Shown here: one piece after another, positions 41,132 to 49,190 of the stretch
How positions within the stretch are numbered: position 1 is the stretch's first letter
Layout of the letters: each line of letters opens with the position of its first letter
Notes under the pieces: model-generated
What the model was told of the DNA's origin: nothing
Seen by the model: the letters and a program-made list of their open reading frames with translations, nothing else
Databases searched by the model: none
From: RFQD01 sp049314515
GTDB taxonomy: Bacteria > Actinomycetota > Actinomycetes > Actinomycetales > Microbacteriaceae
DNA length: 60,444 nt
Direction of reading: 5' to 3'
Assembly: GCA_049314515.1 (NCBI GenBank)
Contig: JBMOEY010000002.1
Coordinates: forward strand, 1-60,444
Translations under genes and position numbers: made by a program

Positions 41132-42067
41132 GGCGCGGGCCGTAGTTTGCGTCGACTGACCTGAATCTGAGAAGTCGGCGTGGGTCGCGCAGGCTGGATT
41201 CGAGGCTTCGCAGGCGATGCAGCACACGAATCGTTTTCGGCAGAATTGTTCCCGACAATTTGCCATGTGGCTTGTCGGTTCGCCACACACGCGACAGCGC
41301 GCGAGCTGGGCAGCCCCGGGGCCAAAGTCAACGGCGATGCGACCGTCAAAAACGTAGAGGGAACCTTCCCACAGTCCTTCGTTACGCCGTGCTTCGCCGT
41401 ATCGGACGATGCCTCCGTCGATCTGATAGACCTCGGTAAACCCGCGAGCTCGCATCAGTGGGGTGAGTACTTCGCACCGAATCCCGCCCGTGCAATACGT
41501 CACGACCGCCTTGTTCTTGAGATTGTCGTACTTTCCGCTTTCTAGCTCGGCAATGAAATCCCGGGTCGTGGCGACATCCGGGATGACCGCATTCTTGAAG
41601 TGTCCAATTTCGGCCTCGAACGCATTCCGGCCATCAAAGAAGACCACCTCATCGCCGCGTTGTGCAACCAGTTGGTCAACCTCTGCTGGACTGAGTTTGG
41701 TTCCACCTCCGACAATTCCTGTCGCATCCACCTCAATTTCGTCGGGTACGCCAAAACTCACCACTTCGTGCCGCGATTTCACGCTGAGCCGAGGAAAGTC
41801 GACACTGCACCCATCCGCGTCGAGACCCGTGCCGTCGCTCCATTTGACGTCCAGGTTGGCGAAGGCAGAGTATTGCTTTGTCTTACGCACGTAACGCTTG
41901 ACGTGCTCCACGGTCCCGCCGACAGTTCCATTGATACCGTGCGGGGACACGATGATGCGACCGCGCAGACCGAGAGATTCGCAGAGCTGCAATTGCCACA
42001 GCCGAACTGCTTCCGGGTCCCCCACGGGAGCGAAGGCATAGTAGAGCGCTATTTTTGGAATTGCCAC
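41108..42067 (-). CDS. trhO: Rhodanese-type tRNA uridine 5-hydroxylase TrhO
   Basis: TrhO (YceA) adds a hydroxyl group to U34 of some tRNAs using oxygen. The 319-residue product has an N-terminal acylphosphatase-like domain, a central rhodanese domain with active Cys in YCTGGIRCE, and a Cys-rich C-terminal zinc-like region (RCRVCGEPTSH, CREQFCRKRFVCC). The start GTG 42065-42067 is six bases after TAAAAT on the minus strand, so it is likely leaderless. It diverges from znuA. Confidence 0.92.
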   Translation of the reverse strand: MAIPKIALYYAFAPVGDPEAVRLWQLQLCESLGLRGRIIVSPHGINGTVGGTVEHVKRYVRKTKQYSAFANLDVKWSDGTGLDADGCSVDFPRLSVKSRHEVVSFGVPDEIEVDATGIVGGGTKLSPAEVDQLVAQRGDEVVFFDGRNAFEAEIGHFKNAVIPDVATTRDFIAELESGKYDNLKNKAVVTYCTGGIRCEVLTPLMRARGFTEVYQIDGGIVRYGEARRNEGLWEGSLYVFDGRIAVDFGPGAAQLARCRVCGEPTSHMANCREQFCRKRFVCCIACEASNPACATHADFSDSGQSTQTTARALSSAGEG

Positions 42068-42073
42068 GACCCG

Positions 42074-42079
42074 ATTTTA
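42074..42079 (-). promoter_or_regulatory. -10 element of trhO (leaderless)
   Basis: The minus strand reads TAAAAT, six bases, then GTG. Confidence 0.45.
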
Positions 42080-42135
42080 CTGTTGGGCATGTCTGATTGC
42101 GGGCGGCCGCGATTTCATGCACGCGACAGACCAAA

Positions 42136-42164
42136 TTGACAATGATTCTCAATAAGAATACAGT
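42136..42164 (+). promoter_or_regulatory. Zinc-transporter promoter with overlapping Zur box
   Basis: TTGACA (42136-42141), a 17-base spacer and TACAGT (42159-42164) form a good promoter; six bases later comes the znuA ATG. An inverted repeat TTGAcAATgATTcTCAA (42136-42152) overlaps the -35 and spacer and matches the Fur/Zur operator type, so bound Zur would block RNA polymerase. Confidence 0.8.
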
Positions 42165-42170
42165 CAACTC

Positions 42171-43127
42171 ATGCACCGAATCGACCACAGAATTGTGCGG
42201 CGCATTGGGCTCCTGATCTGCGCGGCGTTGATTACCGGGTCTTTGAGCGGCTGCGGTGCAGAAAAAACTTCGGATTTTCGAATTGTCACCACCACAACTC
42301 AGGTCACAGACATTACGAGGCAGGTAGTGGGGGGCACGGGCAGTGTCTTCGCGTTACTGCAAGCGAATCAGTCGGCACATGCCTTTGATCCCTCGGCTCG
42401 AGACCTACTCGAACTCAGTGTGGCGGATGCACTCATCGTTAACGGCGAGGGCCTTGAGCCCTGGTTGGACGACGCCCTCAGTGCGTCGGGATTTTCCGGC
42501 ACCCTCATCGTGGCGTCGCGAGATGTGACACCACAATCTCGCGACGGAGTCATTGATCCTCACGTCTGGACAGACCCTGCAAACGCGCAAAAAATGACGA
42601 ACCACATCGCAATCGAATTGGCGAGGATAAAACCGTCCCAAGGCTCGGCTCTTGCGCGCAACGCCGAAGCGTACGACCATCAGCTACAGGCACTCGATGC
42701 CTGGATTCGGGCCACATTCGCGCAGGTGCCCTCCGAACGAAGACTCCTGGTGACAAACCACGACGCGTTTACCTACTTTGTCTCGGCCTACAACATCATC
42801 CTTGTCGGCTCGATAATCCCCGAGTTCGACGACAACGCGGAGCCCAGTGCCGCAGACCTCGACGCCCTTATCGCCAAAATTCGCCGAACCGGCGTCCGCG
42901 CCATTTTTGCCGAAAGTTCCATCTCCCCCAAATTGGCGCAAACGGTCGCGAATGAGGCGGGAATTCGCGTCTTCGCGGGCGAAGATTCGTTGTACTCGGA
43001 CACACTGGGTCCGCAAGGTAGTGGGGCCGAGAGTTACATCTCGGCGACCATCCACAACGTTTCGCTCCTTGCGCTCGCTTGGGGCGTCCGACTACTCCCC
43101 CTTCCTCAGGAGCTCACACATGACTAA
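42171..43127 (+). CDS. znuA: Zinc ABC transporter substrate-binding lipoprotein
   Basis: Captures zinc outside the membrane. The 318-residue lipoprotein has a signal peptide with lipobox LSGC (Cys28) and the metal ligands H70 (SAHAFDPS), H131 (DPHVWTD), H197 (TNHDAF) and a late acidic residue (D277 in LYSDTLG). His in the third position favours zinc over manganese, where Glu is usual. There is no His-rich loop. The mRNA is likely leaderless. It overlaps znuC by 8 bases. Confidence 0.94.
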   Translation: MHRIDHRIVRRIGLLICAALITGSLSGCGAEKTSDFRIVTTTTQVTDITRQVVGGTGSVFALLQANQSAHAFDPSARDLLELSVADALIVNGEGLEPWLDDALSASGFSGTLIVASRDVTPQSRDGVIDPHVWTDPANAQKMTNHIAIELARIKPSQGSALARNAEAYDHQLQALDAWIRATFAQVPSERRLLVTNHDAFTYFVSAYNIILVGSIIPEFDDNAEPSAADLDALIAKIRRTGVRAIFAESSISPKLAQTVANEAGIRVFAGEDSLYSDTLGPQGSGAESYISATIHNVSLLALAWGVRLLPLPQELTHD

Positions 43128-43890
43128 TCCGCTCATAGAGATTCGGGACGCAGACTTTGGCTACGACGACGTCGTCGCGGTTGCCGGAGTTAATCTCACG
43201 GTAGCGGCCGGTGAGGCCCTGGCACTCATCGGCTCAAATGGCTCGGGTAAATCAACGATTCTTCGATCCATAGCGGGGTTGCTGGAACCGATGAGGGGAG
43301 CACTCTTGTTTTCGGGCCGGCAGCGTACAGGCGAGACAGCGATGCTCGTTGGTTACTTGCCACAGGCGGAAACATATGACGCGAGCTTCCCCGTGACACT
43401 GCGTCAAGCAGTCGAAATGGGTCGATATCGTCGCTTGAGCTGGTGGCGTCGCATGAGACAGGTTGATCGAGTTGCGGTGTCAGCTGCGCTTGCAGTGACC
43501 GACCTAACGGATCACGCGGAGACCGTTTTCGCAAATTTGAGTGGGGGGCAGCAAAAGCGCGCAATTTTGGCCCGCGCACTCGCAAACCAGCCAAAGATTC
43601 TGCTCCTTGATGAACCGTTCAACGGATTGGATAAGCCCAACCGCGAGTCCCTCACGCGAACGCTTGTCCGGCTCAAGAGATCTGGTGCGGCAATCGTTCT
43701 GACTACTCACGATCTCGACTTGGCTCGCGACGTGTGTGACACGGCCGCCTTGCTCAATGAGGGCAAAGTAGAGGCGTTCGGACCCGTGGCGCAGACCTTG
43801 ACGATGAAGAATCTTGGCAGAGTGTTCCCGAGCATCGAACTCGCCGCTGACGCCGGCACCGTCATTATCTCGAGTCACCACGGGCACTGA
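43120..43890 (+). CDS. znuC: Zinc ABC transporter ATP-binding protein
   Basis: The 256-residue ATPase has Walker A GSNGSGKST, signature LSGGQQKRA, Walker B ILLLDEPF and the H-loop THD. The ATG at 43120 is chosen (MTNPLIEIRDADFGY); a longer frame antisense-like through znuA has no similarity. CAGGAG precedes it. It is coupled to znuA and lies 1 base before the first permease gene. Confidence 0.95.
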   Translation: MTNPLIEIRDADFGYDDVVAVAGVNLTVAAGEALALIGSNGSGKSTILRSIAGLLEPMRGALLFSGRQRTGETAMLVGYLPQAETYDASFPVTLRQAVEMGRYRRLSWWRRMRQVDRVAVSAALAVTDLTDHAETVFANLSGGQQKRAILARALANQPKILLLDEPFNGLDKPNRESLTRTLVRLKRSGAAIVLTTHDLDLARDVCDTAALLNEGKVEAFGPVAQTLTMKNLGRVFPSIELAADAGTVIISSHHGH

Positions 43891-43891
43891 C

Positions 43892-44731
43892 ATGAACGCT
43901 TTCGAACTCGTGCTTGCAACCCTGCGACTGCCCTTTGCGCTGCACGCGTTTGCCGTGATCATCCCACTCGCAATGGTTTCTGGTCTCGTCGGAGTATTTA
44001 TCAATTTGCGGGGACTCGAGTTCGTGTCTGATGGACTCACTCACGCGGTTTTCCCTGGTCTTGCCGCGGGATTCGTCATTGCGGGAAATCCGGGCCTGTT
44101 ACCGGGCGCATTTATTGCCGGTCTGGTGGCAACCGTTGTTTTGACGTATCTGTCCGGGGCTGGACTGTCGTCGGATATCGCAACCGCCATCACACTTTCC
44201 GGAATGTTCGGACTTGGAGTTCTGATTGTGTCTGGCACCGGCGGCATAACCACGTCGATTGAGACTCTGCTTTTTGGGCACTTGTTCACCGTGACAGCAA
44301 CCGAAGCCGGCCTTGCAGGCCTGGCCTGTGGCATCGCGGCCGTGTTGTTGCTCATCACCTACCGTGCGCAAGTATTCACCGCGTTTGATCCCGAAGGTGC
44401 CCAGGGAGCCGGATATCGAGGGGTGCTCACTAATCTCACGCTCAACTTCTGCATCGCACTCGTCGTTGTTTCCGCATCCGTAGCTGTTGGCAACCTCCTC
44501 GTGTTGGCCCTCCTGATTGTTCCGGGGGCGGCAGCTCGCTTGGTCGCCAAACGGTTTTCCACGATGGTTATCGTGTCACTCTTGATTGCTGTGACGGCAA
44601 GCGTTACCGGAATCCTTGTCGCGATTTCCGTGTCGTTCGCCGTGGATGTTCCCGTTCCCGGGGGCGCAACCGTCGCTTTGATGTTCGTTGGCGTGTATCT
44701 CGTCACCCTGCTTGTGAGAGTGCGCCGATGA
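43892..44731 (+). CDS. znuB: Zinc ABC transporter permease, subunit 1
   Basis: A 279-residue ABC-3-family permease with eight or so membrane helices; the motif FVSDGLTHAVFPG and the late GNLLVLALLIVPGAAARL are typical of zinc/manganese permeases. The start ATG 43892 follows the znuC stop by one base. Having two different permease genes in one operon points to a heterodimeric membrane part, common for this family in Actinobacteria. Confidence 0.93.
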   Translation: MNAFELVLATLRLPFALHAFAVIIPLAMVSGLVGVFINLRGLEFVSDGLTHAVFPGLAAGFVIAGNPGLLPGAFIAGLVATVVLTYLSGAGLSSDIATAITLSGMFGLGVLIVSGTGGITTSIETLLFGHLFTVTATEAGLAGLACGIAAVLLLITYRAQVFTAFDPEGAQGAGYRGVLTNLTLNFCIALVVVSASVAVGNLLVLALLIVPGAAARLVAKRFSTMVIVSLLIAVTASVTGILVAISVSFAVDVPVPGGATVALMFVGVYLVTLLVRVRR

Positions 44732-45519
44732 CGTATTTTGACCGCGCCCTCGTGGCGATTGCATTAGCCGGCGCGCTCTCGGGTCTTGCCGGAACGTTTA
44801 TCTTGTTACGTCGCCGCGTGCTCTTTGTTCAAGCATTGACTCATGCAACGTTCCCCGGGGCGGTCGTCGCTGTGCTCCTCGGTCTATCCGTGCAGCTCGG
44901 TGCGCTGGGGGCAAGCCTGATAATCCTCGCGTTGCTGAGCGTGGTGGGCCGACTCCGACCCGCAATTCTTCAAGCCGCAACCGGTGTCGTATTGACGGCG
45001 GGATTTGCAATCGGAATTCTTTTGCAAGCGGTCAACCCGGTTGTTCCACTCCGGCTGGACGCGTATTTGTTCGGGTCGGTATTAGCGAGCACAGAAATGG
45101 ATCTCGTCGTGCTTCTCGCCGTTCTTTTGGGCACCATTGCCACATTGGCATCCTTCGGACGGCGTCTTGAGTTCTATCTTTTTGACTCGGAAGGGTATCG
45201 CGTGAGCGGCATGCGGCCGTGGCTGGCCGAGTCAATCTTGCTTGCTTTGACGGTGGCGACCGTTGTCGCGACGATGCCGGCGCTGGGAGCGCTGTTGACG
45301 ATCAGTCTTATTGCCGCTCCGGCCGCGGCCGCTCGTGAGTTGACGTCGACCCTTCGCGGCATGGCCGTCCTCGCACCGGCACTTGCGGTTGCCTCGGGAG
45401 TCATCGGTCTGCTGATTTCACGGTGGTGGGGGTTTGCTGCCGGCGCATCCGTCGCTGTTGTGGCGTGCGCGGTTTACGTTTTTGCGGCCCTGATCAACCG
45501 GGGGAGGCGAACGGCATGA
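44728..45519 (+). CDS. Zinc ABC transporter permease, subunit 2
   Basis: A 263-residue ABC-3 permease paralogous to the preceding one: VLFVQALTHATFPGAVVA and ALGALLTISLIAAPAAAAREL correspond to the same motifs. It overlaps its neighbours on both sides by 4 bases (ATGA), so it is in the middle of a tightly coupled operon ending with zur. Confidence 0.93.
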   Translation: MTYFDRALVAIALAGALSGLAGTFILLRRRVLFVQALTHATFPGAVVAVLLGLSVQLGALGASLIILALLSVVGRLRPAILQAATGVVLTAGFAIGILLQAVNPVVPLRLDAYLFGSVLASTEMDLVVLLAVLLGTIATLASFGRRLEFYLFDSEGYRVSGMRPWLAESILLALTVATVVATMPALGALLTISLIAAPAAAARELTSTLRGMAVLAPALAVASGVIGLLISRWWGFAAGASVAVVACAVYVFAALINRGRRTA

Positions 45520-45956
45520 GTGCGCCAACGAAACGCATGACCTCGCAGAAAATTGCGGTGCGAGCTGCATTGGGTGCAGAGCAAGGGTTCGTGAGCGCTC
45601 AAGCACTCCATGCGGCGCTGCGAACGGCGGGGTCCCGCATTGGTTTGGCGACGGTGTACCGAGCACTCAACGAACTTGCGACTTCGGGCGCCGCCGACAC
45701 CGTGGTGGCCCCCAGCGGGGAAACGCTATTTCGAGGATGTTCGACCTCGGGACACCACCATCACCTGGTTTGTCAGCAGTGTGGATTGACCGTGGAGGTG
45801 CGCGCGGACGTGGTGGAGGAGTGGGCGCGAACTTCAGCCGCAGAACACGGATTTAGTGAGGTGGGACACGTTCTAGACATTTATGGGCTCTGCGCAGAGT
45901 GCTCTGTTTCACGCAGCTCAGTGGGCGATTCGCAACCCCGCACCGTTTCGGGCTAG
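45516..45956 (+). CDS. zur: Zinc uptake regulator Zur (Fur family)
   Basis: Zinc-sensing repressor. The 146-residue product has the Fur winged-helix (MTSQKIAVRAALGAEQGFVS; RIGLATVYRALNELA), a HHHH metal site after GCSTSG and the structural zinc pairs CQQC and CAEC. The ATG 45516 overlaps the permease stop. It most likely controls its own operon through the box at 42136-42152. In many Actinobacteria zur lies elsewhere, so this is a closed autoregulated unit. Confidence 0.93.
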   Translation: MSAPTKRMTSQKIAVRAALGAEQGFVSAQALHAALRTAGSRIGLATVYRALNELATSGAADTVVAPSGETLFRGCSTSGHHHHLVCQQCGLTVEVRADVVEEWARTSAAEHGFSEVGHVLDIYGLCAECSVSRSSVGDSQPRTVSG

Positions 45957-45959
45957 ACT
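45954..45959 (+). promoter_or_regulatory. -10 element of the rpmB-rpmG-rpsN unit
   Basis: TAGACT, whose first three bases are the zur stop codon; a 5' leader of about 115 bases follows with GTAGGAGGA as ribosome binding site. No Zur-box-like palindrome is seen at this promoter. Confidence 0.4.
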
Positions 45960-46080
45960 TTCACACTGGCTGTTCGAAATTCCCTCGGGCAGTTCGCGGT
46001 TTTTCCGGCGAGAGCCGACAAAGTACTGCAGACAAGAAATCTTGGGTGGCGCATCGCGTCACGGTAGGAGGAAATCAGAC

Positions 46081-46317
46081 ATGGCTGCGACCTGTCAAGT
46101 AACTGGAGCCGTTCCCGGCTTTGGTCACAACATCTCACACTCGCACCGTCGCACGAAGCGCCGGTTCGACCCCAACATTCAGAAGAAGACGTACTTCGTT
46201 CCGTCACTTCGTCGTAATGTGACGCTCACTCTCTCTGCAAAGGGCATCAAAGTTATCGATGCTCGCGGAATCGAGTCCGTCGTGAAGGACCTTCTCGCAC
46301 GTGGGGAGAAAATCTAA
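46081..46317 (+). CDS. rpmB: 50S ribosomal protein L28 (zinc-free type)
   Basis: A 78-residue L28 with CQVTGAVPGFGHNISHSHRR and RRFDPNIQ. It has only one cysteine near the N-terminus and lacks the CxxC pairs of zinc-binding L28, so it is the C-minus form. The ribosome binding site AGGAGG is strong. It overlaps rpmG by one base (TAATG). Confidence 0.96.
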   Translation: MAATCQVTGAVPGFGHNISHSHRRTKRRFDPNIQKKTYFVPSLRRNVTLTLSAKGIKVIDARGIESVVKDLLARGEKI

Positions 46318-46484
46318 TGGCAAAGCAACAGGACATTCGTCCCATCATCAAGCTGAAGTCGACTGCGGGCACGGGCTTCACGTATGTGACCCGCAAGAAT
46401 CGTCGCAACACCCCTGACCGTCTCGTGCTCAAAAAGTACGATCCCGTTGTGCGCAAGCACGTCGAATTCCGCGAGGAGCGCTAA
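46317..46484 (+). CDS. rpmG: 50S ribosomal protein L33 (zinc-free type)
   Basis: A 55-residue L33 (TGFTYVTRKNRRNTPDRL and KYDPVVRKHVEFRE) without any cysteine, i.e. the zinc-independent form. Start overlaps the rpmB stop and the next gene follows without a gap. Confidence 0.96.
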   Translation: MAKQQDIRPIIKLKSTAGTGFTYVTRKNRRNTPDRLVLKKYDPVVRKHVEFREER

Positions 46485-46790
46485 ATGGCTAAGAAGAGCA
46501 AAATTGCTCGCAACGAGCAACGCAAGGTTATTGTCGAGCGTTACGCGGCAAAGCGACTGGAACTGAAGAAGGCTCTGGTTGACCCACAGGGAACGGACGA
46601 GTCACGCGAGGCGGCTCGCGTGGGATTGCAAAAGCTCCCTCGCGACGCATCCCCCATTCGGGTTCGCAGTCGTGACGCTATCGATGGCCGTCCGCGTGGT
46701 GTTCTCACCAAATTCGGCATTTCGCGTGTCCGTTTCCGTGAAATGGCGCACCACGGTGAGTTACCGGGTATTCGCAAGTCCAGCTGGTAA
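46485..46790 (+). CDS. rpsN: 30S ribosomal protein S14 (zinc-free type)
   Basis: A 101-residue long-form S14 without the CxxC motifs; ends RFREMAHHGELPGIRKSSW. The trio L28-L33-S14 in C-minus form is the set that Zur controls in mycobacteria and streptomycetes; here it sits next to zur but lacks a visible box, so it may be the constitutive and only set. Confidence 0.96.
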   Translation: MAKKSKIARNEQRKVIVERYAAKRLELKKALVDPQGTDESREAARVGLQKLPRDASPIRVRSRDAIDGRPRGVLTKFGISRVRFREMAHHGELPGIRKSSW

Positions 46791-46877
46791 CTTTTAGGGC
46801 AGGTCAGCCACACGGTTGATTTGCGAAGGGCCGCATGGCTCCACTCGTTCCCGTTAACAGGTCCAGGAGGACACCCC

Positions 46878-47156
46878 ATGGCTCTTAACAAGTCTGAACT
46901 GGTTGCAGAAATTGCAGCCAAGACTGGCCAGTCGGCAGCTACCGTTGGTGGCGTCATTGACGCGATGTTCGAGGTTGTCTCGGCTGAGGTCGCCAAGGGC
47001 GGCAAGGTCACGATTCCCGGCTACATCTCGTTCGAGCGGACCGCACGCGCGGCTCGCCAGGGACGCAACCCGCAGACGGGTGCCACCATTCAGATTGCCG
47101 CGAGCAACTCAGTGAAGATTGCCGCCGGTAGCAAACTGAAGGCAGCCGTCAAGTAA
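46878..47156 (+). CDS. hup: HU-family DNA-binding protein
   Basis: A 92-residue nucleoid protein with the HU start MALNKSELVAEIAAKTG and the DNA-binding arm region ISFERTARAARQGRNPQTG. It lacks the long Lys/Ala-rich tail of mycobacterial HupB. The ATG 46878 has a perfect AGGAGG; an upstream in-frame extension is not conserved. A hairpin follows. Confidence 0.95.
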   Translation: MALNKSELVAEIAAKTGQSAATVGGVIDAMFEVVSAEVAKGGKVTIPGYISFERTARAARQGRNPQTGATIQIAASNSVKIAAGSKLKAAVK

Positions 47157-47173
47157 GTTTTCTTACTCAACTT

Positions 47174-47210
47174 CGTGAGGACTATCCCCTTGAGGGGGGT
47201 GGTCCTCACG
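47174..47210 (+). terminator. Terminator after hup
   Basis: CGTGAGGAC pairs with GTCCTCACG, with an inner CCCC/GGGG pair around TTGA. The following stretch is only modestly T-rich. Confidence 0.75.
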
Positions 47211-47234
47211 TCGTTAAGCCATACTGTGCGTGCG

Positions 47235-47240
47235 TAGGCT
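47235..47240 (+). promoter_or_regulatory. -10 element before copD-ctaG
   Basis: TAGGCT six bases before the ATG. The six bases contain GGAG, so either a leaderless start or a very short leader is possible. Confidence 0.4.
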
Positions 47241-47246
47241 GGAGTC

Positions 47247-49190
47247 ATGACGCGCTGGGTTCGAATTGCAGCCCCCGGCGCTTTGCTGTTTTCTGCAGGA
47301 TTCGGAGTGTGGCTGGCGTTTTCCATCGGTGGCGCACTCCGCGGCGCTCCGGGAGACCCCATGGTTCCCATCGCGTTGACGACCGCCACGCTCATTGTTT
47401 ATCTGAGCGCCTCGGTTGTGATCGGTTCTATTGTGTTGGCCCTCTGGGCAATTCCGCACGGCCATTCGGGCTATCGAGGAGCCATCGATATCGCCGCGAG
47501 CGCGGGAATCGCAACAACAGTGAGTGCGTCGTCGGCCGCTGTCTTGTCGTTCATGAATGTCAGCCAAAGTGGCTTCTCGACCACACCTGAGTTCGGTCAA
47601 CAACTGGGGTTTTTTCTGACCCAAGTTGGCCTGGGTCAGGCGTGGCTGATTGTGACGCTGAGCGCCGCTATCACTTCTGTGCTGTGCATAGCGGTGTCTC
47701 GCCAAACCACCTTGTTTTTTGTCGGCCTCGTTTCTCTCGGCACGCTGGTTCCGTTGGCACTTCAAGGACACTCCGCCGACGCCGCGGCGCATGACATCGC
47801 AACCAATTCCCTGTTGCTCCACGTCGTTTTCGTGGCTGTATGGATGGGCGGCCTCCTGACGCTGATATTCGTGGCGAGTGGCGAGTCTCATGCCGAGCGG
47901 AATTCCATCGTGCGCCGGTATTCGACACTCGCGCTCATTTCCTTCATTGTCGTGGGCGGCTCCGGACTCATCAATGCCGCCGTTCGCCTGGGCTCGTGGG
48001 AAGCCCTTTCGTCACCATACGGAACGCTCATCATCCTCAAGGCACTCGCACTTGCCTCGTTATTTATTTTTGGCGCATGGCACAGGTGGTTCTTTTTGGC
48101 GAGGGCCCGACGGGGATACGCGTGGTTCATCACCGTAGAACTTGCCGTTCTGGGTGCAGTGACGGGCATTGCGGCCGGGCTCGCCCGGACTCCGTCGCCG
48201 ATCTCCGAGGCGACGCTCGCCGTGCCAACACCCGCGGAGATTCTCACCGGTGAGCTTTTGCCACCTGAATTGACGTGGTCGACCTACATCTCGGCATGGC
48301 GTATCGACCCCATCTGGCTTGCCGTTTGCGCTTTTGGGATTTTCTTTTACATCGCGGGAACCCTTCGACTGCGGCGGCGAGGGGATTCCTGGCCGGTACT
48401 CCGAACCATTTCATGGACAGCCGGTCTCGTTTTATTGTTTTGGATTACGAATGGTGGCATCAACGCGTACGAGCACGTACTGTTCAGTCAGCACATGCTG
48501 GGGCATATGGCCCTGGGCATGGTTGTTCCCCTCCTTTTGGTTCCGGCCGCTCCCGTCACTCTCGCGCTGCGAGCTATCGAGAAGCGCACCGATTCGAGCC
48601 GGGGAGCCAGGGAGTGGATTCTGGTTGCCGTTCATTCCCGTTTTGCGCAGGTTATTTCGAATCCTATTTTTGCGACCATTAACTTCGTTGGGTCTTTGTG
48701 GTTTTTCTATTACACGGGGCTATTGCGCTGGGCAATTACGAATCACATTGGTCACGAGTGGATGGTCATCCACTTCTTACTCGCTGGTTATCTTTTTGTG
48801 CAGAGCCTCATCGGGATAGACCCCGGGGTGAAGCGATTGCCCTACCCATTCAGACTTGTTCAGCTCCTGATTGCGATGACGGTTCACGCGTTCTTTGGAC
48901 TCACCATCATGAGCGGACAGGCACTGCTTCTCGCTGATTGGTATGGTGCGATGGGACGAACGTGGGGTCCGACGCCGTTGGAAGATCAGTCCGCAGGCGG
49001 CGCCATTGCGTGGAGCGTCGGCGAAATACCCAACGCCGTTCTGGCACTTGTGATCGCGATTCAATGGAGTCGAAACGACAGCAAAGTTGCCCGGCGTCTC
49101 GATCGCCAAGCGGATCGAACAGATGACGCCGAACTGGAGGCGTACAACGCGATGCTGCAGAAGATGTCCGGTCCGAGTCGACCCAACTAG
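47247..49190 (+). CDS. CopD-CtaG fusion: copper import and cytochrome oxidase assembly membrane protein
   Basis: A 647-residue polytopic protein joining an N-terminal CopD-like copper-resistance/uptake domain (about 1-330, with LLLHVVFVAVWMGGLLTL and ILKALALASLFIFGAWHR) to a C-terminal CtaG/caa3-type oxidase assembly domain (about 340-620, with HVLFSQHMLGHMALGM and GHEWMVIHFLLAGYLF, both His/Met-rich). Such fusions are found in Actinobacteria and probably route copper to cytochrome c oxidase. Its stop shares CTAG with the stop of the convergent gene. Confidence 0.9.
   Translation: MTRWVRIAAPGALLFSAGFGVWLAFSIGGALRGAPGDPMVPIALTTATLIVYLSASVVIGSIVLALWAIPHGHSGYRGAIDIAASAGIATTVSASSAAVLSFMNVSQSGFSTTPEFGQQLGFFLTQVGLGQAWLIVTLSAAITSVLCIAVSRQTTLFFVGLVSLGTLVPLALQGHSADAAAHDIATNSLLLHVVFVAVWMGGLLTLIFVASGESHAERNSIVRRYSTLALISFIVVGGSGLINAAVRLGSWEALSSPYGTLIILKALALASLFIFGAWHRWFFLARARRGYAWFITVELAVLGAVTGIAAGLARTPSPISEATLAVPTPAEILTGELLPPELTWSTYISAWRIDPIWLAVCAFGIFFYIAGTLRLRRRGDSWPVLRTISWTAGLVLLFWITNGGINAYEHVLFSQHMLGHMALGMVVPLLLVPAAPVTLALRAIEKRTDSSRGAREWILVAVHSRFAQVISNPIFATINFVGSLWFFYYTGLLRWAITNHIGHEWMVIHFLLAGYLFVQSLIGIDPGVKRLPYPFRLVQLLIAMTVHAFFGLTIMSGQALLLADWYGAMGRTWGPTPLEDQSAGGAIAWSVGEIPNAVLALVIAIQWSRNDSKVARRLDRQADRTDDAELEAYNAMLQKMSGPSRPN

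Noticed and set aside
45883..46317. A longer reading of rpmB beginning inside zur
   Set aside because: The L28 family begins at the ATG at 46081, which has a perfect ribosome binding site.
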